64,000 nucleotides of DNA from Hyaloperonospora brassicae. Taxonomy: Eukaryota; Oomycota; Peronosporomycetes; Peronosporales; Peronosporaceae. This document shows, one piece after another, positions 42,454 to 55,370 of the stretch (its first letter is position 1; every line of letters begins with the position of its first letter). The notes under the pieces were generated by a model, which saw nothing but the letters and a program-made list of their open reading frames with translations, did not search any database and was not told where the DNA came from. The translations under genes were made by a program, and so were the position numbers. The stretch covers positions 1-64,000 of the forward strand of contig CANTFL010000074.1 of the NCBI GenBank assembly GCA_947650285.1, in the 5' to 3' direction.

Positions 42454-43578
42454 TTACGAGTTTGCACCGACGACGGCCCGGCACTCGGGGCAACTCGGGT
42501 TATGGCGCAGCCACGACATGGCGCAGTTTTCGTGGTAGACGTGGCCACACGGCAACTTCACTGCGAAGGAGGTGGGGTGGGGAACAACAGATGACACTTT
42601 GGCAACTCGGTCGTCGCTAGAATTGTCACTACCGTTTATGCTATTGCTGCTGCTGCTGCTGCTGTTGCAGTCGTGGCAATGGCCCGCAGTGCAACCCATC
42701 AGCACTTGTTTATGATCGCTCGACACCAGTCGTTCGAGACAAATACTGCACGAGTCCTCCGAGGGCGTCGTCGCACGCACTCTGTCGACGTCCTCGAGGC
42801 TGAGGATCGCGTTGGCGTACGTGCAATTGGCCTCCAGTACGTTTTCCGGCAGCGAAAACAAGTCACGTATCAAGAGGTACGTGTCCAAGGCCTCGCGTGC
42901 CAGTGGCACAGGTAGAAACGTATGGACCACAAGCACGGGAATGACTGCTTCAAGAGCTCGCCAGCAGTCGAGGAGAAAGGCCTCGAGCTCGATCGTGCCT
43001 GCCTGCATGGCACTGGCTGTAGCTTGAATGGAAAACGCTCCGACCTGCAGATGTCCATAGCGCTGGCAAATGGTCGTCACGACTTGGAGAAACGTCGCAA
43101 ACGGGTTCCACTCAACAACGTTTGTGGGACATGTGAGCTGCACCTGCAGCTGCTTTTGGCGAGCGACGAGGGACTGCGTCACGGTAGGATGGTGCACAAT
43201 GGCCTGGACGTGGGCGTAGAAGCCACACAACTTGGTCTGGCTCAGTGCGACAACCCACGACGAGTGGGTCGTGTAGCCGCCGTTTCGTGTCGTCAAGCCG
43301 CTGGCCGTCGTGGTTGTCGTCGTCGTTCCCACTCTGCACGTGCTCGTGGTCGTGAGGGCGAGGGACACGCGGTAGACGACCGACGTGCCCACGCAGAGCA
43401 AGCGCGCTTGCACCATCAGGCTAAAGCTCGACGGCTGGAACTTTTCGCTCATCTTGCGCAGTCGGCGGTGCACAGTCGTGCATTGATGGGTCCGATCGAC
43501 AGCTCGGGGTGGCGGCGACGACAACTGGACGCACGGGTTGCGCTCGCGTCCGTCTTCCATGAGGATGTGCTTTGTCAT
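42454..43578 (-). CDS. RING-H2 finger protein, probable E3 ubiquitin ligase
   Basis: A 374-residue protein. The C-terminal 100 residues form a RING-H2 finger: CSIC near 276, LPCGHVYHENC, and WLRHNPSCPEC. The order C3-H2-C3 and the tryptophan after the sixth ligand are typical of E2-binding RINGs. The loop between the second and third ligands is 63 residues, against 9-39 in the usual definition. It carries extra Cys/His residues and a poly-Ser run encoded by a CTG-type repeat. The N-terminal 270 residues have no recognised domain and no clear membrane segment. The ATG at 43578 is the first in the frame. The partner and substrate are unknown. Confidence 0.8.
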   Translation of the reverse strand: MTKHILMEDGRERNPCVQLSSPPPRAVDRTHQCTTVHRRLRKMSEKFQPSSFSLMVQARLLCVGTSVVYRVSLALTTTSTCRVGTTTTTTTASGLTTRNGGYTTHSSWVVALSQTKLCGFYAHVQAIVHHPTVTQSLVARQKQLQVQLTCPTNVVEWNPFATFLQVVTTICQRYGHLQVGAFSIQATASAMQAGTIELEAFLLDCWRALEAVIPVLVVHTFLPVPLAREALDTYLLIRDLFSLPENVLEANCTYANAILSLEDVDRVRATTPSEDSCSICLERLVSSDHKQVLMGCTAGHCHDCNSSSSSSNSINGSDNSSDDRVAKVSSVVPHPTSFAVKLPCGHVYHENCAMSWLRHNPSCPECRAVVGANS

Positions 43579-43601
43579 GGCTTACGTGCGCCCGAGCGAG
43601 C

Positions 43602-43615
43602 GGAATTCGAAATGA
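43602..43615 (-). promoter_or_regulatory. Possible oomycete initiator of the RING gene
   Basis: The - strand reads TCATTTCGAATTCC, a partial match to the TCAYTYYNCRWTTT form, 23 bases upstream of the start codon. This is a weak call. Confidence 0.3.
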
Positions 43616-43790
43616 CGAGCACATCGTGACGGGTCCTGCGTGGCGCTGCGCACTAAACTGAACCTAAACTTGGACGCGCCGCTGAGACGTTGCACGCCAT
43701 GGCCGTTGAAGTGCCTCTTCGGTAGACCCGGTTACGACGATGAGACTATCGGCACACAACGAATGAGGAACGTCGGCTCGTTTGCTGCCA

Positions 43791-43842
43791 ACTGACTGAC
43801 TGACTGACTGACTGACTGACTGACTGACTGACTGACTGACTG
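43791..43842. repeat. (ACTG)13 microsatellite
   Basis: Fifty-two bases of pure ACTG tetranucleotide, followed by a short GAAT run. It creates a spurious open frame with repeated Ser-Gln-Ser-Val on the - strand. Confidence 0.95.
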
Positions 43843-46800
43843 GATGAATGAATGCATATGTGTGAGCAGAAGTGAGTGTGTGAGCGCGTGCACGCAGCGA
43901 AAGGCTCGCTGCGAGTGAAACGCTGGAATATTTGGGACTGGGCCACGTCGCATGAACGGGGTGATGTGCCCAGGCAAAGCTGGAGGGTCCAGCTGGTCGG
44001 TTGCTGGACGACGCAAGCGCGACAGTGCCTCCTGTTGGGTGATGCAACCACGTTGTTGTCGATCGGTTATTGTTTTCTTCTGTCGACTGATCTTGAGAGG
44101 GGAGCGAGGAAAAAGACGCGTTGACGATGATCCCACGTCGAGGGGCAGCGTCGTCCAATACGCTCATTTCGACGTGTGGCTGTCCTTCCACGATCTGAGG
44201 CCGTGCGAGTGCGACCATACGCATGTCAGCTCTTGCGTTGCGCTTAGCAGGCAAAGAAGTGGACGGCGAGGTGCGATGGAGATAGATAGATCGATAGATA
44301 CCTGATATCTCAATGGCCACTGTGTGCGTAATGACTACGCTGTGCCACGTAGCATGGGGCCTTGAGTAAACAACTTGCAGTCGTAGAGTTTGCAAGGTTT
44401 CGGCAGGGAGATCCGTTTCAAGACGCCGATTCGACCTCGTGATAGCTTGCAGCACTGGGTCGCATTCCAGTTGGGCTCAGCTAATCGAGTGACTTGGTAC
44501 TACTCTCTTCTTCGCAGAGCTAGCAGAAAAGCGGAATGGAAACGGTGACATGTGTCTGGGCGTCGTCATGTCGCACTTTGCTTCAAAGCCATGTCGCAAG
44601 GTCCTGCTTCAAGTGCACGGATTGTTTCGTGGTGCTGGGCACGTGAAATCTGGGAAAAGCCAGGATAGGTGTAGCGTGCTCAGTGCTTACGGCTGCGATA
44701 CACAAGTTGCTGCTCATTTGCGTGTCCTCATGCAAACGAATGCAGAGCTCGTGCCCGTGGAGGAATGCGTACACAGGCAGTACAAAAGCTTTCTTTGCTC
44801 GCTATGAAGAGAGACTTGGCGTATCAGCAGTGACCGCCTTCGTAAGTATGGCTTGCCTCGAAGTCGTGCCATGCGGCGTCTTTACAGAGTACATTACACG
44901 CTATGCATCTTTCGTTGCTCATATTACGGAAAAGGTCAGTACGCTTCGCACAGAGTCCTTTATTAGCCTCCATGCGCTCTCGATGTGACACATCGAAGAG
45001 AACAACGACATGTAAGCTGCACTCCTGACAACAAATGGCCAAACGTAGCTGAGGCAAGGCAGATACAGATCCAGCACAGTACACATTTGTTACACTGACA
45101 AATCGGCACTTCCATCTACGTCGCTGTTCTGATCAATGCGGACCCACTGTGCTTGCTCGTGACAAAGACCGTAGCCCCCTCGACGCATTGCCGGTACGCG
45201 AACCGGGATGATGATTCTGTCGACCTACAAGCTATGCGGACTTTTCGTTTCAGTGTGGGCTTCCCACACACTCACGAAGCTGCTCTCGCTCTGCATAGCA
45301 CTGAGGACGTGGATCCATTGATAAAGCCTGTACGACCATTGACTTGGTCTCATGTTGAACCAAAATCGTTGTGAATGTGTGCTAACACATTCACTAGCTA
45401 ACACAAAAGTATTTGCGTGTGCATTTTGCCTCGTGCTCTCGTCGCACAAGACCCCGTTTGCCAGTCATACGGTACAACAGAGCAAGCACCACGCAACGCG
45501 CGTACTGTGAGCCACAATTGCGCAGTTGTGCGTTACTTTGCTTGGTAGCGGGTTCACACAACCTAAAAACTGAAAGTGTTATTCCGAATAGTCCCATAAA
45601 GATCTAGCTATGGGTCTCAGCATTGTTGCCGCGTCTAATGCAGCATATCACTCCGATGTACGCGATACGCGTTCAGGTTGCTACACTTGTAAGACGGCTC
45701 CTTGCTAATGGCATGACAGCCTTAATCGACGTAGGTGCATGAACACTTGCCTTCCTGTTTGTATCCGGCCGGTCATATTCTGACAACAACAATGCTTGTG
45801 TTCTGCATGCGTCAAGCGCGGACAACAGGCCGGTATAGACCTATACATGTAATCAAAGCATGCACGCATGTATGCAAGTGAGCATCACGGCACTCGAGTT
45901 GTCTAGGTGGGTAGGTCCCATTACTACCCTCCCTCGAAGTACATCGCTTACTCAGCCCGTTTTGTCACTTGGCCAACGAAGTAATTCTGTTACCTGGGCA
46001 AATACAGCAGTCGGGTATGAAGTCTATCGTAAGCTGATCCTATTGTTCAAGAACCTATCGTACACATATCTCGTCGAAGATGTATTGATCATTGATGACG
46101 ATGTGAGCGGCCGCTTCGCCTAACGAAGCGTGTTCATCAGTATCGATGTTCGCTCGAGTCGTGCCGATGGCGTTACTTTAGTGGACAACGCTGGCGAACG
46201 ACATGTAGGTGTTCGACGAGACAGTGAAGAAGCCGTGTGGAGGTCACCGACTCCCTGCAAAAAGGATTTAGTGTATTCGCATACGACCCCTAGCAGGTGA
46301 TAGAGGGGACTGATCGATTTTTGTTGGAGGAGCAAAACGGGAGCAGGTTTCATCATAGAAGTGAAGCAGGCAGCCGACCCCAAGTGTCTTTCTCATCGAC
46401 TGTCGACAGTCCGGTCTTCGATAGGTTCGCAGCCATAGTCGATACGTTGTTCCCTGCTCGTCAAAGCCAGCTTTGCTCGAGGCTGTGATCGCTTTTTGTG
46501 TCGTCGTCTCCATTGGGACCGATGCACTTGACGATGTCGATCATGGAGCAGCTGGAATGGCTGTTATCAGCACTGCGCTCGAGTGTATGATATGGCTCGC
46601 GACATCGCGAGCAAATGTGAAGACTAGCCGCTCGTCATTTCCGTGACTATTCCCATCGGGCGTGCAAGTGCTTCTCGTAAGAAATGATGCTAGAAGTGCA
46701 GGAGCGACTGCCGCGTGAGGTCCAAGCTTGTTAGTATTGTCACGACAACAAGTCTGACGTTGGCTCGCTAATCATCTGGTGCACACTACTTCATCTTGCC

Positions 46801-47557
46801 ATCGTGATAAGCCCTTACTTAACGAGTATTCACGTTTCACGAAGCTTTCTTATCAACGTTTGGGCGTGTTTGGCTGCAGACACTTTGGCCTTCCCAAGAA
46901 ATCCGTGGGAACAAGTAACGAACACGTCAAAGCAAAGCGTAAAAACACCGGACCTACGGATCAGAACCCCTATCGACGACCAGAAAGCCAAGTGTATCCT
47001 CACGACGCAACCTCTATCGACGTCCAGCGTTTGCGCCTAGTCAGCGTCAATTGTGAAGCACGGGCTTTACGTGCTACCATTCTTCATTGCCACGTTATCT
47101 GCACATATTGTCTGGTACGGTTTCGCTTGTGCTAACTCAGTGGCGTCACACACAGCAAGCGCTTCAGGCTTTTCCGTGGTGAACGTTGATTGACCCAAGC
47201 CCGCAATTGAAACGAAAAAAAAACGACGACGACGACGACATCGTGACACGGAAAAGTGATACTTGCTACATTGTCCACCGCAATCTTCCAATGTGTTCCG
47301 ATCACATGTCCCGACGTGACCGACTGCGGGCGTTACATTTTTTCGACCGACATATATTGTAGTGAAAAGAAAAAACGGGAGAACTGGCCGAGACAAAAAA
47401 ACCTCGTTCCCAATCACCCGTGGGTCCTTCGAATCGACGACGCTCGACACCCACCCACGTTTTTTGCGACGGGACTCGGGTCTCCTTAAACTAGGACCCA
47501 ACGCGGGCAACTAACGTGGTCCACGCATTCCATCCGCCACCTGCACGGCAAATCCAA
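43843..47557. other. Long intergenic stretch, no gene recognised
   Basis: Many short frames but none with a domain. The bases just before 47558 form the 5' leader and promoter of the DnaJ gene, with no convincing initiator match. Confidence 0.45.
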
Positions 47558-49776
47558 ATGACAGACGCCGTGTCCTCGCTCCGGTTCGAGCGCGACTACT
47601 ACGCGCTCCTTGGGGTCCCCCGTGACGCCACCAGCGACGCCATCCGCAGCCACTTCCTCTCACTCTCGCGCGAGTTTCACCCGGACCGCCAATCGCGGCG
47701 TCACGATAACGCAGCGCTCGTTGCAGCGGCCAACGCGCAGTATGCCGTGCTCGATCGAGCGTACAAGGTGCTCTTGGACCCCGTGAAGCGGCGCGTGTAC
47801 GACATTTATGGCGAAAAGGTGAGCCGAAGGTGACGGTCAAAAATTCGACGGTCGATCGAAAGTTGTGTGTGTGTTGGTGTTTAGGGTATTTTTATTGACA
47901 CACAAGAGTGGTACACTTTTGGATACTTATGGAACTAAACAATGTGGCTTTGCGATGGGATATTCGGTTGTTGTTGTTTTCTTTCCTTTTGGTATCTGTA
48001 GGGCGTCCAGGCGTTTGAGCACAATAGCGCCGTGCAGCAACAAGTGGTAGGAGCCCATTTCGAGTCACCGGAACACGTGCAGCAATGCGTGGAGAAGATG
48101 CTGTTTCGCATGAATCAACAGGCCCTGGAAGCGCAGTTCTCGTCGTTTAGTGAAATGTCCATGAACGTTGATGCGTCCGACTTTGTGCAGGCGCCAATGC
48201 AAGGGCTGCGCAGTTTGTTCCACAGTGGATCGCGGTTCGTGGACCGCACAGAGATGACGATGCATCAACGTACAGCGTTCGTGCTGTCGCCAAGTACAAC
48301 GCTCACGCTTGGAGGGTACATGTATGACAAGAAGGGGTTGGGTATGGGTAGTTTCACGACGCAAGTGATGCATACGTCGTCTGACCCGAGCGTCCCGTCG
48401 TTCACGGTGACGAGCGAGCTGGGCTGGGCGCCAAAGCTTCAGTGCCAAATCAGTCAGCCAGTATCGCCGCAGACGGTCTTTATGCTCGTTCCAGAGCTTG
48501 ATGACAATGGCCTCGAGCTCGCCTTGGGTGCGAATCGACTGCTGACGCCACAAATTCACGGTGCAATGATGTGGAGTACGCGTGACGGTCTTTCGGGCTC
48601 ACTCAGCCAGGATACCGGAACACAGAGTGCCACGGCGGCCGTTGCCGTGAACAGTGGGGGACCCAACTTGACGTTTCAATTTCGTCGGGCTTTCATGACT
48701 GCAACGACAGCTAAGCTATCATTGCGTGCAAATTTCGCGACGGGCTTGTCGTTTGTGGCGGGAGCTAGCCGCGAACTATCGAATCGTACACGACTCGGAC
48801 TAAATGTGTTGCTTGCGCGCACAGGTGTGACTCTACGTTTAGGTTTCACTCGCGGAAGTGTCCGCTTCGTCATGCCCATCTTCCTGTCTCCATTCTCTGC
48901 GCAGTCAGCTTTCTCTACCTTTTGCGCAGCCACGTCGCCCCTGCTGGTGGCTGCCGTCGTCACCCAGCTTGTCAAGCCGGGCCGAGAACGGCAGCGTCGT
49001 TTGGAGCTGGAACGCCGACATGATGTGCTCGTGCAGTATCTTGCTGCAGCGCGACAGAATGCACTAGAGCAGCAGAAGCTGATGTCTCGGTGCGCAAAAG
49101 AGAAGATGGATCAGGAGCGGCAACGACTAGACGGCAGAGGGCTGGTGATTATGCTGGGTCGGTACGGCAAGGACCCGACGAGTCCTGATCCACGCGAATC
49201 CCATGGGGATGATCTAACTGCGGCGCTTCAAGCGATAGGGAGTTGCGAGGAGACCGGCGAAGATGGCGTCGAAGTCGAAACCAGCAGCAGGGAACGCACA
49301 GCGCAGCAAGACGTCGACGGCGATGTGCTGGGGCAGAAATGGATCGACGTTACGGTTCCTCTCCAGTTCTTTGTCAAGGTATGTTTGCGTCCTGGCGTAT
49401 GAAGCTCGTCAAGCTCAATGGGTTGTTACTGTGTCAACGATGTGTAGGATGGAGAGCTGGCCTTATCTCGCGCATCGAAGGCTGGACTGCTGGGGTTTTA
49501 CAATCCGTGCATTGGCGCAGACCAAACGATTGCTGACACACGATCGCCACCAAGTTCTGCTGCGAAACCGTTACTGTAAGGAGCTTGACTGAGATTTTCT
49601 GCAACTGAGTGTCCGTTGCATGTACCTTACTAACCCCGTATCCATTTTGGGATCGTAGCTACGTGCGTTACGCGTACGATGGTCAAGTGTTCGAGGCTAC
49701 TTTTGATGATGACCAAGCGGTCAATTTGCCATCCCGGTTTGCTCAGGTCATGGGGACAGTCGGGAGTGTGTACTAG
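47558..49776 (+). CDS. DNAJC11-like J-domain protein
   Basis: Four exons: 47558-47818, 48002-49378, 49448-49575 and 49659-49776. Joined they code for 627 residues. Introns are 183, 69 and 83 bases, all GT-AG. The third has CTTACTAAC (49626-49634) as a branch site. Phases fit: exon 1 ends in a complete codon, and exon 3 ends two bases into a codon completed by exon 4. The J domain is at residues 13-80 with HPD at 41-43, so it can stimulate Hsp70. Residues 100-420 are rich in amphipathic beta strands and resemble the beta-barrel-like middle of DNAJC11. The C-terminus (LLGFYNPC ... VRYAYDGQ ... NLP) resembles the DUF3395 domain of that family. DNAJC11 proteins act at the mitochondrial outer membrane and contact the MICOS complex; that role is inferred. 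The start is the first ATG (MTDAV). Confidence 0.85.
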
Positions 49777-50519
49777 AGACTACGTGACATGAAGAGAAGA
49801 TACATTGCTCGTGACGAGCACTAGATTCTAGGTGTGCCCCAGGTGACGATGGGTGCTTATTCTGCTGTTTCTGGTTGCGTGTATGATTCACCAGGATGGG
49901 CAAAGGAATATCGTGAGGTGTGCAATGTGTTGTACCCGTTGTTTGTTTTCGGATCGGTGCTACGTGTTGCATGTGGACAGCGCATCGGCTGTTGCATTCC
50001 GTGACTGCGCACCATAAAGCTTTACTGGATGGATGCGTGCGCTCTCGTGTACAGTTACCACCCTCCAGAATCAAACGAAGCGATGCTCGATCGCAGATTT
50101 GACGCTGGTACTGTAAACCTTTGTGTTGTTCGTAAAGCAACGCAATGTTCGAAATTACAACAGAACAGTCGGATCGATTGCTTTGTACGTATCATGATAC
50201 GTGCAGTCTGTTCTCTCGCTTTCGTCCTCGTACGAAGAGCGCCGTTGCTCATAAGTTCCTTCGGCTCCATGAACGGGTAGGTCCAAAGAATATCAACGGT
50301 AGTCCTCAATCAGGCAATGTACAGACGAACAGTCACAGTACTTGCTAAAGCTGCAACAGTAACATGTGATGATGACGTTGCCAAACCGCTTTGTTCGTTC
50401 CCCTCGGTCACGTCAGATCGACTGTCCGCGTGGTGCCCTTCCAGCTCGAGCGTCGCCCTTAACATTGGCATTCCGCGTCTCGCTGGATCAGAGACACTAA
50501 CCAAAGCTTCGAACATCCC
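49777..50519. other. 3' flank of the DnaJ gene and worn duplication
   Basis: From about 50000, scattered similarity to 10480-10830 appears (for example near 50310, CAGGCAATGTACA against CAGACAATGTACA). No gene is present. Confidence 0.4.
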
Positions 50520-50845
50520 CCACGATAAACTTACGCGGTGGCTTTATCGCCGTTGCAGCTGCTGCCATCTCCACGTCTGCCGTCGCCCAACTTGCAAGCA
50601 AGGGGGAATCAGCTTGCTATATCCTCAATGATGATGACAGAATTGGGAACATAAGCGCCAAGTGGCGGAAAATACGATTGACCCGAAGCGCCCGATAAGT
50701 TTCACGACTGGTGTTCCACAGAGTGCAGTAAGAGTCACCGGACTTGGGACATCATCCGTAGATCTACATATGGTGTCGAAGATCCGGCGAATATGCTGCA
50801 TGAACGCACTGGCCACCTACCGGATAGAGTACTAGTAATCGACAA
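50520..50845 (+). pseudogene. Third relic of the small cysteine-rich secreted protein
   Basis: Starting near 50526 the frame reads INLRGGFIAVAAAAISTSAV, aligning with the signal peptide of the 29410 gene, but the start codon is ATA. About 260 bases later, a segment reading CCMNALATY corresponds to the CC-x3-C region. Several frame changes lie between. It shows that the gene family is older than the A/B duplication. Confidence 0.45.
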
Positions 50846-50849
50846 TCAA

Positions 50850-51520
50850 GAATCCTAGCCACAAATAAGTAGTCATTGCGTTACAAACTCTTTTCTCGTG
50901 GCCATTCCCTTGCTTTTGGGTACTTTTGCATCGCTTGTCAATAGCTAATCGGTGCTGTAGCGCAGTTGCTGACCGCAACGAAGCATGAGAACAGGTTGAG
51001 ATGGTGACGGCGCGTCACCTAAGTACCACGTCGAAAGCATTGTACTCCACGGTCCTCCTGTCTAACGAGTGAGTGAGAAGGTGAGGTATATTTAGGTATG
51101 CGGACAATCTACTGTAGGAAAGCGAGGAATTTTCTATTAGGCTGGGTCGGAGATTCGGCGCGATGTTTCGATTAGCGTCATCCGTTGGATGGAAAGAGGG
51201 CAGGGTAGCTGCTTGAAAAAAAGAGTGGTGAGGATATCGTTGAAGAAAAGAGCGGTAGAAGAGAAGACAAAATGTTTAAACACAGAATCTAATCGTCTTC
51301 CTACTGCAACACGCATACTTACTTGCCAACACCTACTATATCCTGTAATCGGGCAACAAAGTTCCGCGATAACGACTATTTTATAGACTAGATAGCACTA
51401 GTCCTCGGACAGCAGAGCGCCTACGCGCAGTCTCGTGTCTCGAGATGATCATGTTCCTCGGCGTCAGTGCAGGGCCCTGTAGTTCGTGTTGTGCAGTGTG
51501 AGAGGCCTCCAGCCAGTGGT
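50850..51520. other. No recognised gene
   Basis: Contains the 3' end region of the LINE below but no clear poly-A or terminal repeat. Confidence 0.35.
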
Positions 51521-52516
51521 TTACTTCATTGTTGAGAAATGCTGAAGCCTCCGTGCTATACCTTGTTTGGATGCGTGCACTTCAGTGGAAGCCTCTGTAT
51601 TCATAGCGATGTTTGCTAGTCGATCCGCCGTTTTGTTGCAAGTGCGGTAATGATGCCCCCAACTGGAGACATCGATAGCACTAGCGAGGGCGCATGCTTC
51701 TCGAAACGATCGCAGTAAGTGAGGCTTGTGTGGAGGGTGTCGATTTCGAAGCTGCGAAAGCACTAGCGCACTTTCCTTAATGACATATAGAAGTGAGTAG
51801 CCTCTGGTCTTCGCTTGTCGAAGACCGTGTACGAGCTCCCAGTATTCTGCTACATTTTCAGTTGTACCGGCGGAACCATAAGCCACTCTCGATACCCATA
51901 TGACGCAAGCAGCGTGCGTCTGAATGTGGAGTTGGACAATGACGGATCCAGCTCCACCCGGACTCGATTTCCCCCGGCACCCTCCGTCGAAATATAGGAT
52001 ATACGGTACGCCAGGGCAGCGTTCGTGAGGCAGTATGAGCAACACAGACGAATCATCAAAGCAGAGGAGAGTGTCAGCCAATGCTGACCTTACGCTCGAA
52101 CAGATTTGTCCGTCTCCGACTATATCAGGCTGGTATACTGCTCCACGAAACCGTGTAACCGCCCGTCGAAAGAGGGTCTGAGCCATGGCTGAGTGTACCT
52201 CCTGAGTCAAAAACGAATCGGCCATTCGCCGGAGGCACTCGACCTAGATGGAATGGAGGATCGTAGACACGACAAAACGCCACATCTCTCGAGCTGCTGG
52301 AAAGAACGCATCCTGAGCCTTGGACAAATCCGCACTCAAATCGAAATATTGTTTGACAGCACTCCATGCAGGCTTCGGGATACCAGGGAGGTGCAAGCCG
52401 AACACCCAGACGTTCAGGTCTGCCGCCAGTAGAGGGCCGAGCCACCGCCATCGGTCAAGGAGATAGTCCCAGTGGCGACGTGCACAAGGGCAGGTCAAGA
52501 ATATATGGCTTGCCAT
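51521..52516 (-). pseudogene. LINE zf-RVT segment and RNase H
   Basis: The stretch 52516-52244 holds the post-RT segment (SHIFLTCPCARRHWDYL), and 52225-51521 an RNase HI domain: YFDGGCRGKSSPGGAG, AEYWELVHGL and NKTADRLANIAM. At the third acidic position the motif reads KESALVLSQL, with Glu-Ser where Asp-Ser is usual. The two parts are in different frames. Confidence 0.75.
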
Positions 52517-54099
52517 GGCTGGACCAGCTGCCGCACACGCAGAGAAGGGGTACGACAGATCTTGGGTAGCCCAATTTCAGAGTAAAAAGCTGTTATACTT
52601 CAATTGATACAGCTTCTGAGAGTTGGTCAGAAACGAAGCCCGAATTTGCCGAATATCTCACCAAGTAATCAATGGTGTACCTTCCGATATCACATGAAAA
52701 TCCACTTTCGCGTCACACACATCGACAAGGCGAACTTCTTCAGCAAGGAGGCCGCTTGAGATCGTCTGTTTCAACTTTTTTGCGTCGCGGCCGCCATCGG
52801 CGCCGCCCGTCCCAAATGTGGAAAACGCGCGTAAGCGCCGTATGCGCGCCAAAGTGGACAGGAGTCCCACTGACCGTAGACGCAGCGATGTCACATGACG
52901 ACATCGACGATGCGAGTTTCACTCCGCAGTCGATGCCCGAATTATAATAGGTCAGCGAAGTAACATCACGATTGAGCAACCAGTAATGATATCGGTGCAC
53001 TTTCGTCGAATACGCAATCAGTGTTCCCGACCCTATTGCCCGATATACGAGTGCTGAAAAAAATATACAAGAGGGTGATACAGAATAACCCGATATGCCT
53101 CCATTTCACCATATATCGAGTTGCAATATCACACGTGGGTGAAAACAGACAATACCGCACTGCACAGTTGTCCAAGACTGTATATCGCCAATATATTGCT
53201 TTCCCCACGCAAAGCCAGCTCCGTTCAAGTTATACGTCTGTCCGCGTTGATCCCTCAGCCACGACATATCTTTGAGCGTAGCGTGCACCATCTATCGTTG
53301 GTCAAATCAACTCGTTGAAGCTACTTCAGCCCTCATCCCGGTGCGCAGGTTGTCATCAATTATACGGCCAACATCGATTTTGACACCACCGTCGTCGTTA
53401 TAGTCGACTTCGTATATCGACGTAAAAGAGATAGCTATACGGCAGATCTCCTGGATATCACCTAGGCGAGCATGTAGATCCGCTGAGATCCCAGCACTTT
53501 CGGACCCAGTTAACCAGAGATACGCGCGATATCTAGGGTGCTTGTGCGTTGTCCAACAGGGCGTGCTGTGAGCCGTTCCGGACTTAGAAGAGCCCTATAA
53601 AAGTCACCAATTAGTCAATCGTGCGAAGACTCAGTGGCAGCCCACTGACCGACGTCTGTCGCCTTCATAGTCATGAATTTCGTTGATATACAGGGCACCG
53701 CTAATCCACGTTGCTAGATCGGTAGTAAAACCGTCTCGGAAGGGACCCATGGAAGGGATCCCTTTCTATCACGTAGACCCCATATAAAGTCCAGAATCAA
53801 GCTGTGCAACCGAGTAATCACGGATGGAGGATGCCAAAAGTGCCGTGCTAAGAAGATTATTTTGGGCACCGCAACGGCACTGACGATACGAGCGCGTTAT
53901 TCCACTGTATGAGTCTTCTCACGGGATAGTACAAGCCGGTCCACATATTAAGGATGCATTTGTTTCATTTTTGGCCACCGCTTCTTGCTGTCCTACCAGA
54001 ACCCCGAGATACCTGCACGATGCGCTGGAAACCTGCAGACTGAGGACACAGGTGTCAAGCGGCTGATCAGATCCGCGAGGGTCCAACTCAATGAATATG
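52517..54099 (-). pseudogene. LINE region between RT and RNase H (worn)
   Basis: Only short frames remain. By position this should code for the RT thumb and connecting region. Confidence 0.4.
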
Positions 54100-55370
54100 A
54101 ATTTTTCTCGATTAGTCCGGAATCCCGAAACACTGGCAAAGTCGTCAAGAATAGTTACAACTGGTGTAACCTCAGACCGATCTTGACGGTATACCGCAGT
54201 ATCGTCAGCGTATCCTGCTACTTTGAACTTAGTAGTCCGTCGTACAGCCGTGAGAGGTACCCCGCGGATGTCTCCCGTGCTCGGATCACCCTATAGACAC
54301 TATGGAGAGCGAGAATAAAGCGTATAGGAGCCAGGTGACACCCTTGACTAATACCACAGAGAATCTCACGGCGACTGGAGCGATAACCGCTTCCAAGAAA
54401 TCGGCAAGTCGTACCACGGTGTAATGCTGCCGCGACCGATACAAATTTCGGCGAAGAGCCAAGCCATGAACGAGCAACAAGCAAATGTAGCCGTTGTAGC
54501 GTGTCGTAAGCCTTGTCGAAGTCGAGAAGCAGGACAATGGAAACATTTCAATCGCTTTCCGAAGCTGCAGCTTCGCGAGCTTCCGTAAAGATGTCAAGAG
54601 CCGTATGTATTGATCGGCTCGAGACAAAATGAACTTGATCTGGAAGAAGAGATGCGACAGCATCGGCCGCACCCGAAATGATAGGATTTTAATAAACAAC
54701 TTGAAGTTGCTGTTGGGCAGCGCGATCGGGCAATGATCAAGCGGCAATGCGGAGGCCGCCTTTTTCTTCAAACATTGATTGTTTGCTTTACCAAATGACG
54801 CCGGGAACACACTACACTTGGGCCATCTAGTGTAAAATGCAGCGAGGACAGACACGAGTTCAGCCGCTTGATCTTTGTAAAACGTTTGTATTTGCTTCAG
54901 CCGGTCGCGCAAATTTCTCGCGTTTAAGCTGCTTTAAAGCCGCTCTCACATCTTCCAGATCAATTTCAGCCGTCACAGTAGAGTCATCAACTCGGTCCGG
55001 CGGCGATGCTCTGGCCAGAAATGCCGATGTGGCCTCGGGACAAGCGAAATAATGATTCATAAGATATGATCCAAGTCGTCAGACATCTCATCAGCCAATG
55101 ACTGAGACGGTCCGATCTATATGTGGATTTTCCTTCTAAAGATACGATGGTGTCGTCCTGGAATTTGGTCAACACCCGGGCGTTTAAACGACGAGATGTC
55201 TTGCCTGGAGAATGAGTGTGCTGAAGAAGTAGATCCTTCGTAGTTCTCTGCCAGAAGCGTCGGAACTTTGCGACACTACGACGAAGGTCTGCAGGATTAT
55301 CGATGGAGATAGCGAAATCGCGATCTTCGGAGACACGTGCTGGTGAGTCGGCTGTCAAACGTGCCACCAC
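54100..55370 (-). pseudogene. LINE reverse transcriptase
   Basis: RT motifs lie in several frames: DHCPIALPNSNFKLFIKILS and FFQIKFILSRA (54912-54286), GISQGCHLAPIRFILAL (54484-54218) and the catalytic AGYADDTAVYR with YADD at 54201-54212. The upstream 55370-54860 is the RT N-terminal extension. At least three frame changes are present. Confidence 0.8.

Noticed and set aside
43664..44455. Open frame with repeated Ser-Val-Ser-Gln
   Set aside because: Created by the ACTG tetranucleotide run; no domain and no start context.
45860..46123. Frame with YLVEDVLIIDDD resembling an RT catalytic motif
   Set aside because: A single short motif with a replaced catalytic residue; no flanking RT similarity.
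47516..47557. Upstream extension of the DnaJ frame beginning with GTG
   Set aside because: GTG is not a normal eukaryotic start; the ATG at 47558 is in a better context and keeps the J domain complete.
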